From assembly GCA_947625475.1 (NCBI GenBank), contig CANQOL010000002.1, positions 62,001 through 126,000 on the forward strand: 64,000 nt of DNA, given 5' to 3'. The DNA comes from an uncultured Acetatifactor sp. (GTDB lineage: Bacteria; Bacillota; Clostridia; Lachnospirales; Lachnospiraceae). This document shows, one piece after another, positions 25,061 to 32,924 of the stretch (within the stretch, counting starts at the first letter, position 1; each line of letters opens with the position of its first letter). A program made the translations under genes and the position numbers. The notes under the pieces are model-generated. The model searched no databases and was not told the DNA's origin. It saw only the letters and a program-made list of their open reading frames with translations.

Positions 25061-27130
25061 ATGGACAGAAGGATTTTGATCGTTGATAATTCAGAGATGA
25101 ATCGTTCCATTCTGGCAGATATATTGGAGGAAGAATATGAAATACTGGAGGCAGAGGACGGCGTAGAGGCCGTTTCCATTCTGCGCAGCCGGCGCGGCAG
25201 CATCGCCCTGGTGCTCCTGGACATGATTATGCCCCGGCTGGACGGCTTCGGCGTACTGGAAGCCATGAATCAGAACGGCTGGGTGCAGGATATGCCGGTC
25301 ATCATGATCTGGGCTGAGAACGGTTCGGATGAGATGGCAAGGGCCTATGACATGGGTGTAACAGACTTTATCACACGCCCCTTTGACGCGCTGGTGGTGC
25401 GGCGCCGGGTAAAAAATGCCCTGCTGCTGTACGCCAAGCAGAAGCGGCTGATGGATATGGTGAAGAAACAAATCCGCGAGACGGAGCGTCAGAGCAGGCT
25501 GATCATAAATATTCTCAGCCAAATCGTAGAATTCCGCAGCGTCAGGGGCGGCCGGCATATTCTGAATGTACAGACCATCACGGAACTGCTGCTGCGGGCT
25601 CTGATGCGCAGGACCGACAAATACGGCCTGTCCGACGATGAGATAAACCGGATCAGCGTAGGCTCTGCTCTGCACGATATCGGGAAGCTCGTCATCGACG
25701 AGGACATCCTCAACAAACCGGGCAAGCTGACGGCGGAGGAATTCGGCGTCATAAAAACCCACGCCATAAAAGGCACACAGATACTGGACACTCTGGAGGC
25801 GTATCGGAATGATCCGCTGATCAAGGCCGCCTACGAGATCTGCCGATGGCATCATGAGCGTTATGACGGCAGCGGGTATCCGGACGGGCTGAAGGGCGAC
25901 GAAATTCCCATTTCCGCCCAGGTGGTAGCGTTGGCGGACGTGTATGACACTCTGACCGGTCTCAGGGTCTACAGACCGCCGTTTTCTCATGAGAAGGCGC
26001 TGGAGATGATCATGAGCGGCCAGTGCGGTGCCTTCAACCCCCTTCTGCTGGAATGCCTGGCGGAAAATTCCGACAGCATCCGGCGGGAAACAGCCGTGGC
26101 CAGCGAAGAAAATCTTGCCTGTCAGGAGAGCTGGTGCATTGTGAAGGAGTCAGTCCGTAAAATGACCGGCAACGGTCTGGCCACCGACCGCACCCTGCAG
26201 CTCATGGACAACGAGCGGATGAAATACCGCTTCTTTTCCTCCCTGACCCAGGATATCCAGTTTGAATACAGCTTCTCACCGCCTATGCTCAGGTTAAGCG
26301 AGGACGGCGCACAGATTCTGGGCCTGGATGAAATCATTCCCGATCCGGCTGACAGCCTGGATCTCAGGGCTGTGCTGGAGAAGGGCGGCTGGAAAAGGAT
26401 CTCCGAAAAAATACGGCAGACCACGCCGGATGAGCCTGACACCAACTATGTCTGCCAGCTTACCGGCGGCGGGAAGACCCGCTGGTACCGGCTTGTTCTG
26501 CGCACTGTCTGGACGGGAGATACGCCGCCCAGACTCGCTAAGGCCATGGGGAAGGCCATAGACATTCAGGATACCTACGAAAAAATATCCGCTTTGGAGA
26601 ATAAAGCGTCTTTGGACGCCATGACCGGGCTGTTCAACCGCGCTTCAGCTATGGAGCGGATTGAGGCACAGCTCAGAAGGAAGCCGAACAGCCATTACGC
26701 CATGGGCATATTCGACCTGGACAGGTTTAAATCCGCCAACGACGTCTACGGCCATCAGTTCGGCGACCGGGTATTAAAGGAGGTGGCCCATCGTCTGGCC
26801 TCCAGTGTGCGCAGCTCCGACATCATCTGCCGGGCAGGCGGCGACGAATTTATGTTTTTTCTGGAGTACAAAACGGATCTGGAGAAGGCTATCGACCGGA
26901 TCTTCCACAGTCTGTGCGGATCCTTTGAGGATTACAGCATATCCGTCACCATGGGGATTGTGCGGGCGGAGACGGCCGGCTGCAGCGGCGAAGGACTGTT
27001 CCGGGCGGCAGACACGGCGCTGTATGCTGCGAAACGGGCCGGCCGCAGACAGTACCGCTTCTATGACAGCTCCATGCAGGATGTGCTCACAGCCATTTCG
27101 GATATTGATGAAGAAAGCGGAGGCAGGTAA
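25061..27130 (+). CDS. Receiver-like + HD-GYP + GGDEF cyclic-di-GMP protein
   Basis: 689 residues. Residues 1-~120 are receiver-like: D54 is kept (LVLLDMIMP), but the second acidic residue is Asn (VDN, D9-N10), the conserved Thr/Ser is Trp84 (MIWAEN) and the Lys is Arg106 (ITRPFD). Residues ~170-335 form an HD-GYP phosphodiesterase with ALHDIGKL and HHERYDGSGYPDGL intact. A PAS-like part (~385-500) follows, then GGDEF (DAMTGLFNRAS; RAGGDEFMFF near residue 593). It thus carries both degrading and making activities for c-di-GMP. AAAGGAG precedes the ATG. Divergent from the LytTR gene. Confidence 0.9.
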   Translation: MDRRILIVDNSEMNRSILADILEEEYEILEAEDGVEAVSILRSRRGSIALVLLDMIMPRLDGFGVLEAMNQNGWVQDMPVIMIWAENGSDEMARAYDMGVTDFITRPFDALVVRRRVKNALLLYAKQKRLMDMVKKQIRETERQSRLIINILSQIVEFRSVRGGRHILNVQTITELLLRALMRRTDKYGLSDDEINRISVGSALHDIGKLVIDEDILNKPGKLTAEEFGVIKTHAIKGTQILDTLEAYRNDPLIKAAYEICRWHHERYDGSGYPDGLKGDEIPISAQVVALADVYDTLTGLRVYRPPFSHEKALEMIMSGQCGAFNPLLLECLAENSDSIRRETAVASEENLACQESWCIVKESVRKMTGNGLATDRTLQLMDNERMKYRFFSSLTQDIQFEYSFSPPMLRLSEDGAQILGLDEIIPDPADSLDLRAVLEKGGWKRISEKIRQTTPDEPDTNYVCQLTGGGKTRWYRLVLRTVWTGDTPPRLAKAMGKAIDIQDTYEKISALENKASLDAMTGLFNRASAMERIEAQLRRKPNSHYAMGIFDLDRFKSANDVYGHQFGDRVLKEVAHRLASSVRSSDIICRAGGDEFMFFLEYKTDLEKAIDRIFHSLCGSFEDYSISVTMGIVRAETAGCSGEGLFRAADTALYAAKRAGRRQYRFYDSSMQDVLTAISDIDEESGGR

Positions 27131-27138
27131 GCCTCCGC

Positions 27139-27388
27139 TCATTTATTTTCGACACCATACTCATAAACTGTATCACTTGGAAGATCTATAAAATCATTCC
27201 AAAAATACAGGTACGGCTTTCATCCAGTTTAACTTGTTCAAACAGGCCATATATCTTTTTTAAATCTGTATACCCTTTATTGTATTTATGTCATCATTCA
27301 CGTCATAAATACATTCTTTTCCATCATCAAAAGTAACCTGCAGCAAATAACCTTTTAATGGTTTTACACTCTTAATTTTGGGTATCAT
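27139..27388 (-). pseudogene. DUF2442-family gene broken by two frameshifts
   Basis: Starting at the ATG at 27388 (MIPKIKSVKPLKGYLLQVTF, then DDGKECIYDVNDDINTIKGIQI) the frame stops early. Shifting by one base gives LKKIYGLFEQVKLDESRTCIF, and a second shift gives WNDFIDLPSDTVYEYG, the typical DUF2442 ending, with a stop at 27139-27141. Each break can be repaired by one added T in a T run (TTT, then TTTTT). Function of the family is unknown. Confidence 0.75.
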
Positions 27389-27418
27389 ATGAATACCTCC
27401 AAACTTTCTATGAAATCA

Positions 27419-27478
27419 TCACAATGGCGGCAGCTTCCTCAAATTAACAATTCCATAAAATCTACTAATCTCTGACAT
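27419..27478 (-). pseudogene. Remnant of a DUF4160-family gene
   Basis: The frame reads MSEISRFYGIV, the usual DUF4160 start, then jumps to NLRKLPPL and a double stop. The central part of the family is missing, as if by internal deletion. It lies just upstream of the DUF2442 relic; the two families commonly occur side by side, which supports both calls. Confidence 0.55.
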
Positions 27479-27877
27479 ATCTTCTTTTCTCCCTTTTAAT
27501 TAGCATATTTCTGTTCCCCCATAAAAGAACTATTAAAAGCATATATACGTCTGGTCAAATAAGGGCAGGATCAATGGCCTATGTTTTCCAGATTCCTGGA
27601 TGAATGTTGGAATTGTTACAATGAGATTATTAGAAAATAGGTATTGGCCAAAACCAATACCTATTTTTTATGTGTGAATTTGTTATACATGCAAATTTAT
27701 TACTTGTTGAAATAATAAGTTTAAATCTGTAACAAATATATTCTTTTTAAAGGATGCAACGTATAAAGGATTTCTCCTTTCTTTGAATTTTAGATGCGAA
27801 CACACGTTTGATTTATTCCTTGATTTATTTCTGATTGTTAACATCGCGAAAATGCAGTAAAATCAAGGTTTTTCGAG
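27479..27877. other. AT-rich gap with one strong terminator hairpin (27634-27668)
   Basis: No gene seen. AAAATAGGTATTGG and CCAATACCTATTTT form a 14-bp stem with a short CCAAAA loop; T runs border it on the plus strand. Nothing convincing is transcribed into it now, so it may have belonged to a lost gene. Confidence 0.6.
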
Positions 27878-27948
27878 AGCAGATAACGGGAATCGAACCC
27901 GCCTCTCCAGCTTGGGAAGCTGGCATACTACCGATGTACTATATCTGC
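27878..27948 (-). tRNA. tRNA-Gly (anticodon CCC)
   Basis: Acceptor arms GCAGATA/TATCTGC, anticodon stem CCAGC/GCTGG with loop TTCCCAA (anticodon CCC), T arm GCGGG-TTCGATT-CCCGT. Discriminator T; CCA not encoded. It lies downstream of rplT on the same strand, with hairpin-rich sequence (about 27954-28012, arms AGAGAG/CTCTCT and ATCCG/CGGAT) between them. Confidence 0.92.
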
Positions 27949-28034
27949 ATGGAAGAGAGTTAATCCGCTATAACGGATAACCATAGATCCATTATAACGG
28001 AATCTCTCTCAGATTGCAATGCCAAATTTCATTT

Positions 28035-28391
28035 TTATGCAAGTTTGCTCTTTGCCACCTCTGCCAGAGTCGCAAATCCCTCCGCATCGTTGACTGCCAG
28101 CTCGGCCAGCATCTTTCTGTTCATGTCCACCTGGGCCAGCTTCAGCCCGTACATGAACTTGCTGTAGGAGAGTCCGTTGATCCTCGCCGCTGCGTTGATA
28201 CGGGCAATCCAAAGCTGTCTGAACTGACGCTTTCTCTCTTTTCTGCCCGCGTAGGAGCTGGTCAGAGCTCTCATCACGGACTGCTTCGCTACTCTGTACT
28301 GCTTGCTTCTGGCTCCCCTGTAGCCCTTTGCCAGCTTCAACACTCTATTATGCTTTTTCTTGGCATTTAAGCCGCCTTTGATTCTTGCCAT
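28035..28391 (-). CDS. rplT: 50S ribosomal protein L20
   Basis: 118 residues, the usual L20 length. [26 protein letters not shown] and [24 protein letters not shown] are hallmark segments. It binds 23S rRNA early in 50S assembly and, in Firmicutes, represses this operon by binding the leader mRNA. Third gene of infC-rpmI-rplT, 23 bp after rpmI. Confidence 0.98.
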   Translation of the reverse strand: MARIKGGLNAKKKHNRVLKLAKGYRGARSKQYRVAKQSVMRALTSSYAGRKERKRQFRQLWIARINAAARINGLSYSKFMYGLKLAQVDMNRKMLAELAVNDAEGFATLAEVAKSKLA

Positions 28392-28414
28392 CTCTTATTC
28401 TCCTCCTTACCCGA

Positions 28415-28612
28415 TCATAAATACGGTAAAATCTTCTTCATATTCTTTACGTTGGTTGCATCCGTCATGGCGGGCTTCCTTAAGTTTCTCTTGGTCTTAG
28501 TGGACTTCTTGGTCAAGATATGGCGCTTATATGCCTTATTTCTCTTTAACTTTCCCGTTCCGGTCAACTTAAAACGCTTCGCTGCTGATCTGCTTGTCTT
28601 CATTTTTGGCAT
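28415..28612 (-). CDS. rpmI: 50S ribosomal protein L35
   Basis: 65 residues; [20 protein letters not shown] and [19 protein letters not shown] are typical. Very basic 50S protein. Lies between infC and rplT in the conserved order, with AAACACG/AGGAGG-type ribosome-binding sequence directly upstream. Confidence 0.98.
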   Translation of the reverse strand: MPKMKTSRSAAKRFKLTGTGKLKRNKAYKRHILTKKSTKTKRNLRKPAMTDATNVKNMKKILPYL

Positions 28613-28659
28613 AACGTGTTTCCTCCTAAACTTTCCTTAATCTATTTTAACTGCACAAA

Positions 28660-29166
28660 CTATCGCTTCTCAGTTAAAAACATGGTCATGGTCCTTCCTT
28701 CCACCTTGGGGGGCTTCTCCACCACCGCCACATCGGCGAGCAGTCCCGCAAAATCATCCAGAATATGCTTGGTGCTGTTCATATGCGCCATCTCGCGTCC
28801 CCGGAAGCGCAGGGTCACCTTCACCTTGTCTCCCTTGGTCAGGAACTTCCTGGCGGCGCTCACTTTCGTGTTCAGGTCGTTGGTATCGATATTGGGCGAC
28901 AGCCGGATCTCCTTGACCTCGATGATCCGCTGCTTCTTCCTGGCCTCCTTCTCCCTGCGGGACTGTTCATAGCGGAACTTCCCGTAGTCGGCCAGCTTAC
29001 AGACAGGGGGCTTTGCGGTGGGCGCAATCTTGATCAAGTCAACACCTGCCTCCTCCGCCAGGGCCATCGCCTCCCGGACGGACATGATGCCAAGCTGCTG
29101 CCCCTCCTCACCGATCACACGCACTTCCTTGTCTCTGATCTGTTCGTTAATCAATAAATCGTTAAT
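28660..29166 (-). CDS. infC: Translation initiation factor IF-3 (AUU start)
   Basis: 168 residues. Binds the 30S subunit and controls initiator tRNA and start-codon fidelity. Segments INDLLINEQIRDKEVRVI, AKPPVCKLADYGKFRYEQ and HILDDFAGLLADVAVVEKPP are hallmark. No ATG or GTG fits: the GGAGG ribosome-binding site (29172-29182 area) is 9 bases before an ATT codon at 29164-29166, exactly where infC of other bacteria starts with the rare AUU. IF-3 discriminates against AUU, giving self-limited translation. An L20-type attenuator lies upstream. Confidence 0.95.
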   Translation of the reverse strand: MNDLLINEQIRDKEVRVIGEEGQQLGIMSVREAMALAEEAGVDLIKIAPTAKPPVCKLADYGKFRYEQSRREKEARKKQRIIEVKEIRLSPNIDTNDLNTKVSAARKFLTKGDKVKVTLRFRGREMAHMNSTKHILDDFAGLLADVAVVEKPPKVEGRTMTMFLTEKR

Positions 29167-29198
29167 TGTCTTGCACCTCCATAAGAGAATCCAACGCA

Positions 29199-29335
29199 CA
29201 AAAAAAGTGAACAGCACCGCTATCCACTTTCACGCCCGCAGAAAAAAGCCCTCTCCGCGAACACGCGGAATCTTTCCTGCCCTGGAACTATGAACGCTTA
29301 CAAGCCCTGCCGCCGTAAGGTGAGAGTGGATAACT
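29199..29335 (-). promoter_or_regulatory. infC leader with attenuator and antiterminator arm (L20-leader type)
   Basis: On the minus strand AGTGGATAGC and GCTGTTCACT form a 10-bp stem with a GGT loop, followed by seven T (29199-29228): a terminator before infC. Further upstream GTTATCCACTCTCAC (about 29321-29335) can pair with the GTGAAAGTGGATAGC that forms the terminator's 5' arm, giving a competing structure. This matches the Firmicutes mechanism in which L20 binding favours the terminator. A small second hairpin (CCGCG/CGCGG) sits between. Confidence 0.75.
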
Positions 29336-29373
29336 CTGCTTGCTTTCATCAGCCTCTCGCTGAATACCTGTCA

Positions 29374-29402
29374 AACATACCACAGTTTTTCTCTTCTGTC
29401 AA
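29374..29402 (-). promoter_or_regulatory. Promoter of infC-rpmI-rplT
   Basis: Minus strand perfect -35 TTGACA, 17-bp spacer, -10 TATGTT, leaving a leader of about 200 nt before infC. Confidence 0.75.
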
Positions 29403-29453
29403 CCACAATCTTGCTTTTTGCAGAAAAAATTTCCTGTCAGCATATTATATGTA

Positions 29454-29498
29454 GGAAAGGCCGCGCCTCCCTTAAATGCTGCGGCCTTCCTTTTTGCA
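29454..29498. other. Palindromic hairpin between infC leader and DUF1540 gene
   Basis: GGAAAGGCCGC and GCGGCCTTCC pair around a 16-base loop, with five T after it on the plus strand only. It may end transcription coming from the DUF1540 gene, though the T run is on the wrong side for that. Confidence 0.45.
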
Positions 29499-29508
29499 CA
29501 GGGCTCTT

Positions 29509-29832
29509 CTACTGCTTCTCCGCAAAGGTTGCGCAGATGGTCCCCCTGCTTTCGCAGGCCCCGCACCCCTCGATGTCCACATGGTCCGCTCTGCACTTAT
29601 AGTTCTGATTGTAAATGCACTTCACCGCCTCGCAGTCAATGCTGATGGTGCTGCTGGCGTGAGAGAGCGAGCTGGTATAGGCGTCGTGCCCCTCCCGCCT
29701 GCGGGAAAAGCTCTCACAGCAGGTGTCGCCGCAGTTGCAGGCATGTCTGCCCCCCACCATGATATCCCCCTTCGCGCACAGATAATGCTCGTTGTAGGTA
29801 CAGTTCTCCACTGTACAGTTCAGATCAGCCAT
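29509..29832 (-). CDS. DUF1540 protein with two Cys-rich repeats
   Basis: 107 residues with two copies of the DUF1540 pattern, C-x4-C-x-YN-x-x-x-x-C (LNCTVENCTYNEHYLCAKGD and IDCEAVKCIYNQNYKCRAD), each followed by further cysteines (ACNCGDTCCESF; GCGACESRGTICATF). The spacing suggests metal binding. Common in spore-forming Clostridia but without a known function. Start at 29832 chosen because GGAGG lies 6 bases upstream. Own transcription unit. Confidence 0.85.
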   Translation of the reverse strand: MADLNCTVENCTYNEHYLCAKGDIMVGGRHACNCGDTCCESFSRRREGHDAYTSSLSHASSTISIDCEAVKCIYNQNYKCRADHVDIEGCGACESRGTICATFAEKQ

Positions 29833-30093
29833 CTTCATCCTCCATTCCGCCGTTTCCGGCACTGATTTCAGCAGGTTTCCCTCTTTAGTCTGGGCAAAAA
29901 AGGGCCGGTCTATTCATCACCGCCCCAAAATCCCCGTCTTCTCCCCGCAGGCTCCAACGCCTGTCCAGACTCCTGCCGGCCGCTTTTCCTGCTGATCTGA
30001 TTATTAAGCTTGCCTCCGCTCTCAGTATTTCCGGACGCAGTATAGCGCCGCAGGAAATTTTTTCCACAGGGCTGCAAACCCCAAAAAGTATTC
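29833..30093. other. Gap with no gene seen
   Basis: GC-mixed sequence between the DUF1540 and Na/Pi genes. No frame with a ribosome-binding site, tRNA or clear terminator was found. Confidence 0.5.
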
Positions 30094-31062
30094 CTATTCC
30101 TCCGGCAAGCGCTTCCGGCGCGCTCCGGCGGCGGTTCTCTCCCTCACCAGTCTCTCCGCCAGTCCGGCGAGCCCCCCTCCGAAGGGAAGCAGAAGGAGAG
30201 TGGATACCGCATTGAAAATCAGATGAATGTTGGCGATCCGGCCTGCCGGGTTCCCCGGAGCCAGCGCCCGCATCCACCTGTCAAATGGGATAAACGGGTA
30301 AATCCCCGCGAAAGCCGCAGCCCCCAGCACGTTCACCAGCAGATGGACGAGGGCCGTGCGTCTGGCGTTCACCCCCAGAGGCGCCGCCGCCAGAATGGCG
30401 GTAACGCAGGTGCCGATATTCTGCCCCAGAACGATATAGGTTTCACTCTCGGGCGCCACCAGCCCGCTCACAGCCAGGGCCTGCAGGATTGCCACCGAGG
30501 CGGAGGAAGACTGGATCAGAGCGGTAAAGAGAGCTCCCCCCGCCATGGCCGCCAGCGGGGAGCGCATCCGCATCATCAGTCCCAGCAGGAAACGCGACCT
30601 TCCCAGGGGAAGGGCCGCCGTCTCCATAACCCGCATCCCGATCAGCATCACACCCAGCCCTGCCAGGGCACTGCCCGCGCGGCGCATATGGGGCCGTCTC
30701 CCCGACAGATTCACCGCCATGCCGAGGGAGGCAAGGATCGGGGCCAGCCTGCCCAGATCCAGGGCGCAGAGCTGTCCGGTGACCGTGGTGCCGATATTGG
30801 CCCCGAGGATGATCCAGACAGCCTGCGTCAGGGAAAGGATTCCCCTGTCCACCAGTCCCACCGCCAGCACCGTGATGGCGGTAGACGACTGCACCAGGGC
30901 AGTCACCGCCGCACCCATGAGCACCCCCAGAATCCGATTGCCCGTCAGACGGCGCAGCCAGCCCTCCATACGCCCCTGTGCCGCCGCCTCCAGGCTGCCG
31001 CTCATCATTTGCATGCCGAACAAAAACAGGCCGAGGCCCGCCGTCAGAAGCATCGCCGCCAC
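30094..31062 (-). CDS. Na+/phosphate cotransporter family protein (NptA/YjbB type)
   Basis: About 322 residues, all membrane segments apart from a basic tail (RRKRLPEE). The two inverted Na/Pi repeats show the QSS motifs: ALVQSSTAITVLAVG and ALIQSSSASVAILQAL, with GANIGTTVTGQ and GQNIGTCVTAIL. It lacks the PhoU-like C-terminal domain of longer homologues. A GTG at 31062 is taken as start because GGGGAG stands 9 bases before it; the ATG at 31053 is an alternative. Likely moves phosphate or a similar anion with sodium. Confidence 0.85.
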   Translation of the reverse strand: MAAMLLTAGLGLFLFGMQMMSGSLEAAAQGRMEGWLRRLTGNRILGVLMGAAVTALVQSSTAITVLAVGLVDRGILSLTQAVWIILGANIGTTVTGQLCALDLGRLAPILASLGMAVNLSGRRPHMRRAGSALAGLGVMLIGMRVMETAALPLGRSRFLLGLMMRMRSPLAAMAGGALFTALIQSSSASVAILQALAVSGLVAPESETYIVLGQNIGTCVTAILAAAPLGVNARRTALVHLLVNVLGAAAFAGIYPFIPFDRWMRALAPGNPAGRIANIHLIFNAVSTLLLLPFGGGLAGLAERLVRERTAAGARRKRLPEE

Positions 31063-31209
31063 AGCTTTACTCTCCCCGGGGCGTGTTACTACATTGTATG
31101 GCAGCAGGCAAAAAATATGAGAGACGCTTCCGTCTCCCACATTTTCTCACGCTGCCTCCGGCCTTCCGCCGTAAATTTCTCCGGGGCCCCGGCCGCCTCC
31201 GAATCCCGC

Positions 31210-32862
31210 CTAGGCGTCCGCCGCCTCCTGAGAGTAGTAGGCGAACATGTTCTTGCCGCTCTTTTTTACCCGGTACATGGCGTCGTCCGCGCAGACGATC
31301 AGCTTTTCCAGATTGTCCGCATCCTGCGGATAGGAGGCCACTCCGATACTGCCGGTCACCTTCTTGTTGTCCCCCTGGATCCGGAAATCCTTGGCAAACA
31401 CATTCCGGCAGGCGTAGGCCGTCTTCTCCACAATCTTACTCTGGGCGCTGGTCAGAATCAATATAAACTCATCCCCGGCAAAGCGGTAGGGCGTCAGCAG
31501 CGGGGACTGCATCTCCTTGAGCCTCGCCGCCACCTGCTTGAGGGCCTCATCCCCGGCGGTATGTCCAAAGGTGTCATTGATCTTCTTGAAATCGTCGATA
31601 TCCAGCATCATCACCGAGCAGGGCGTCTCCGTGGCGATCACGCTCTGGAGATCCTCCATAAATTTGCTCCGGTTGGCCAGTCCCGTGAGGAAATCGTGCT
31701 GGGACGCACTCTCCAGCACACCCCTGGCGTCCTCCAGCTCCTTGAGCAGCTTCCTCTTTCTCACATTGTCCCAGAGCACCCAGGCCAGCATGGCGGCGAT
31801 CACCACGATCAGCGCCAGAAGCGGCTTTATAATCGCCTGGTTCTTCTCCCAGAAGGAGGGTTCGTGATGGATCAGCACAGCGCCCTCGGGGATCAGGGAA
31901 TGGCTGAATTTAAATTGATCCAGCAGCGCCTCATCCACATAATAGATGCTGGGGCCGTCCGCAACGGCGGGAAGCGCCTGGTTCCCTCTCCGGTTCATGC
32001 ACTCCAGGGCGAGCTCTCCCGCCACCCGGCCGGCCTCCGTCATAGAGGACACGTACCCTCCCAGGATCCCTTCTCCCGCACCGGCCTCCACCATCCGCAG
32101 CATAGGGCATTTGGTATAGTTCGCCGCCAGATGAATCCCTTCCTTTTCCGTATAAAGCTTGCCGTCCTTGTTGTCCGTCATAACGATAAAGAACAGAATC
32201 GTATTTTCATCCAGCTGCCAGAGCTGATTCTTGATCTCCATCTCCGAAAGCTGGGAGGTGTTGATCTCCGAGAACTCCAGCTGGGGATACTGATCCGCAT
32301 ACTGGTAAAACTGTTTTCTCTCCGCCTCCCCGGTCAGGGAATCGTCCAGAATCGCCACCACCTTTTTGGCCTTGGGCATCAGCTTCAGGGCCCAGTCGAT
32401 ATTCTCCTTCAGCGAGAGCCGTTCCATGATCCCGGTAATCAGCGGATCCTGGGAAGCCCTCTGGGCCAGCTCTTCGCTGTTGACCCCCTCAAAAATCAGA
32501 GGGATCCCCGGGAAAAGCTCATCCCTGTATTCCAGCGCGAAGAGCAGGGCCTCGTCGTCCCCCAGGATCACCGCATCGTAGGGCTCCGTTTTGGATAACC
32601 GGTAGGAAAGCCCCTCATAGAACAGACGGCGCGCGGCCTCATCGTCCGACTGCCTCGTACCCATGAACTCATAGTCCAGGGTGTATGCCTCGCCGATGCT
32701 CTCCCGCATTCCCTGGATCTGCATCTCCACTCTGTCCCAGCCGTAAAAGTAGGAGCTGATAAACAGGATCCTGCCGCTGCCCTGCGCGTGTGCCGGGGTC
32801 TTCCAGCCAAACAGCAGCATCAAACCCACCCATATGAAGATCCAGCCTCTCATCCTTTTCAT
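31210..32862 (-). CDS. Membrane sensor (ABC substrate-binding-like) diguanylate cyclase
   Basis: About 550 residues. Signal peptide (WIFIWVGLMLLFGW, cleaved near AHAQG), an extracellular ABC_sub_bind-like domain (~30-310: ILFISSYFYGWDRVEMQIQG, DAVILGDDEALLFAL, GIPLIFEGVNSEE), a membrane segment near residue 340 (LLALIVVIAAMLAWVLW), then GGDEF (HDFLTGLANRSKF). The signature loop is RFAGDEF (~residue 462), one change from GGDEF that is tolerated in some active enzymes. It likely turns an outside ligand signal into c-di-GMP. Start at 32862 follows GGAGCGGATC. It lies 62 bp after the GH5 gene stop, so the ligand may be a GH5 product. Confidence 0.85.
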   Translation of the reverse strand: MKRMRGWIFIWVGLMLLFGWKTPAHAQGSGRILFISSYFYGWDRVEMQIQGMRESIGEAYTLDYEFMGTRQSDDEAARRLFYEGLSYRLSKTEPYDAVILGDDEALLFALEYRDELFPGIPLIFEGVNSEELAQRASQDPLITGIMERLSLKENIDWALKLMPKAKKVVAILDDSLTGEAERKQFYQYADQYPQLEFSEINTSQLSEMEIKNQLWQLDENTILFFIVMTDNKDGKLYTEKEGIHLAANYTKCPMLRMVEAGAGEGILGGYVSSMTEAGRVAGELALECMNRRGNQALPAVADGPSIYYVDEALLDQFKFSHSLIPEGAVLIHHEPSFWEKNQAIIKPLLALIVVIAAMLAWVLWDNVRKRKLLKELEDARGVLESASQHDFLTGLANRSKFMEDLQSVIATETPCSVMMLDIDDFKKINDTFGHTAGDEALKQVAARLKEMQSPLLTPYRFAGDEFILILTSAQSKIVEKTAYACRNVFAKDFRIQGDNKKVTGSIGVASYPQDADNLEKLIVCADDAMYRVKKSGKNMFAYYSQEAADA

Positions 32863-32924
32863 GATCCGCTCCAACCCGTTTCCCTTTCTCTGCCGATCCA
32901 TACCGCCGCTCACCCGGGATCCAA

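Noticed and set aside
27139..27388. Programmed frameshifting in DUF2442
   Set aside because: Two breaks without slippery-site plus structure context, next to a deleted DUF4160 relic; decay or homopolymer sequencing error is simpler.
29454..29498. Terminator of the DUF1540 gene
   Set aside because: The T run is on the opposite strand to that gene; listed as a hairpin only.
30223..32598. Long plus-strand frame of ~790 codons
   Set aside because: Antisense to the Na/Pi transporter and sensor-GGDEF genes, which have full family motifs; no start signal.
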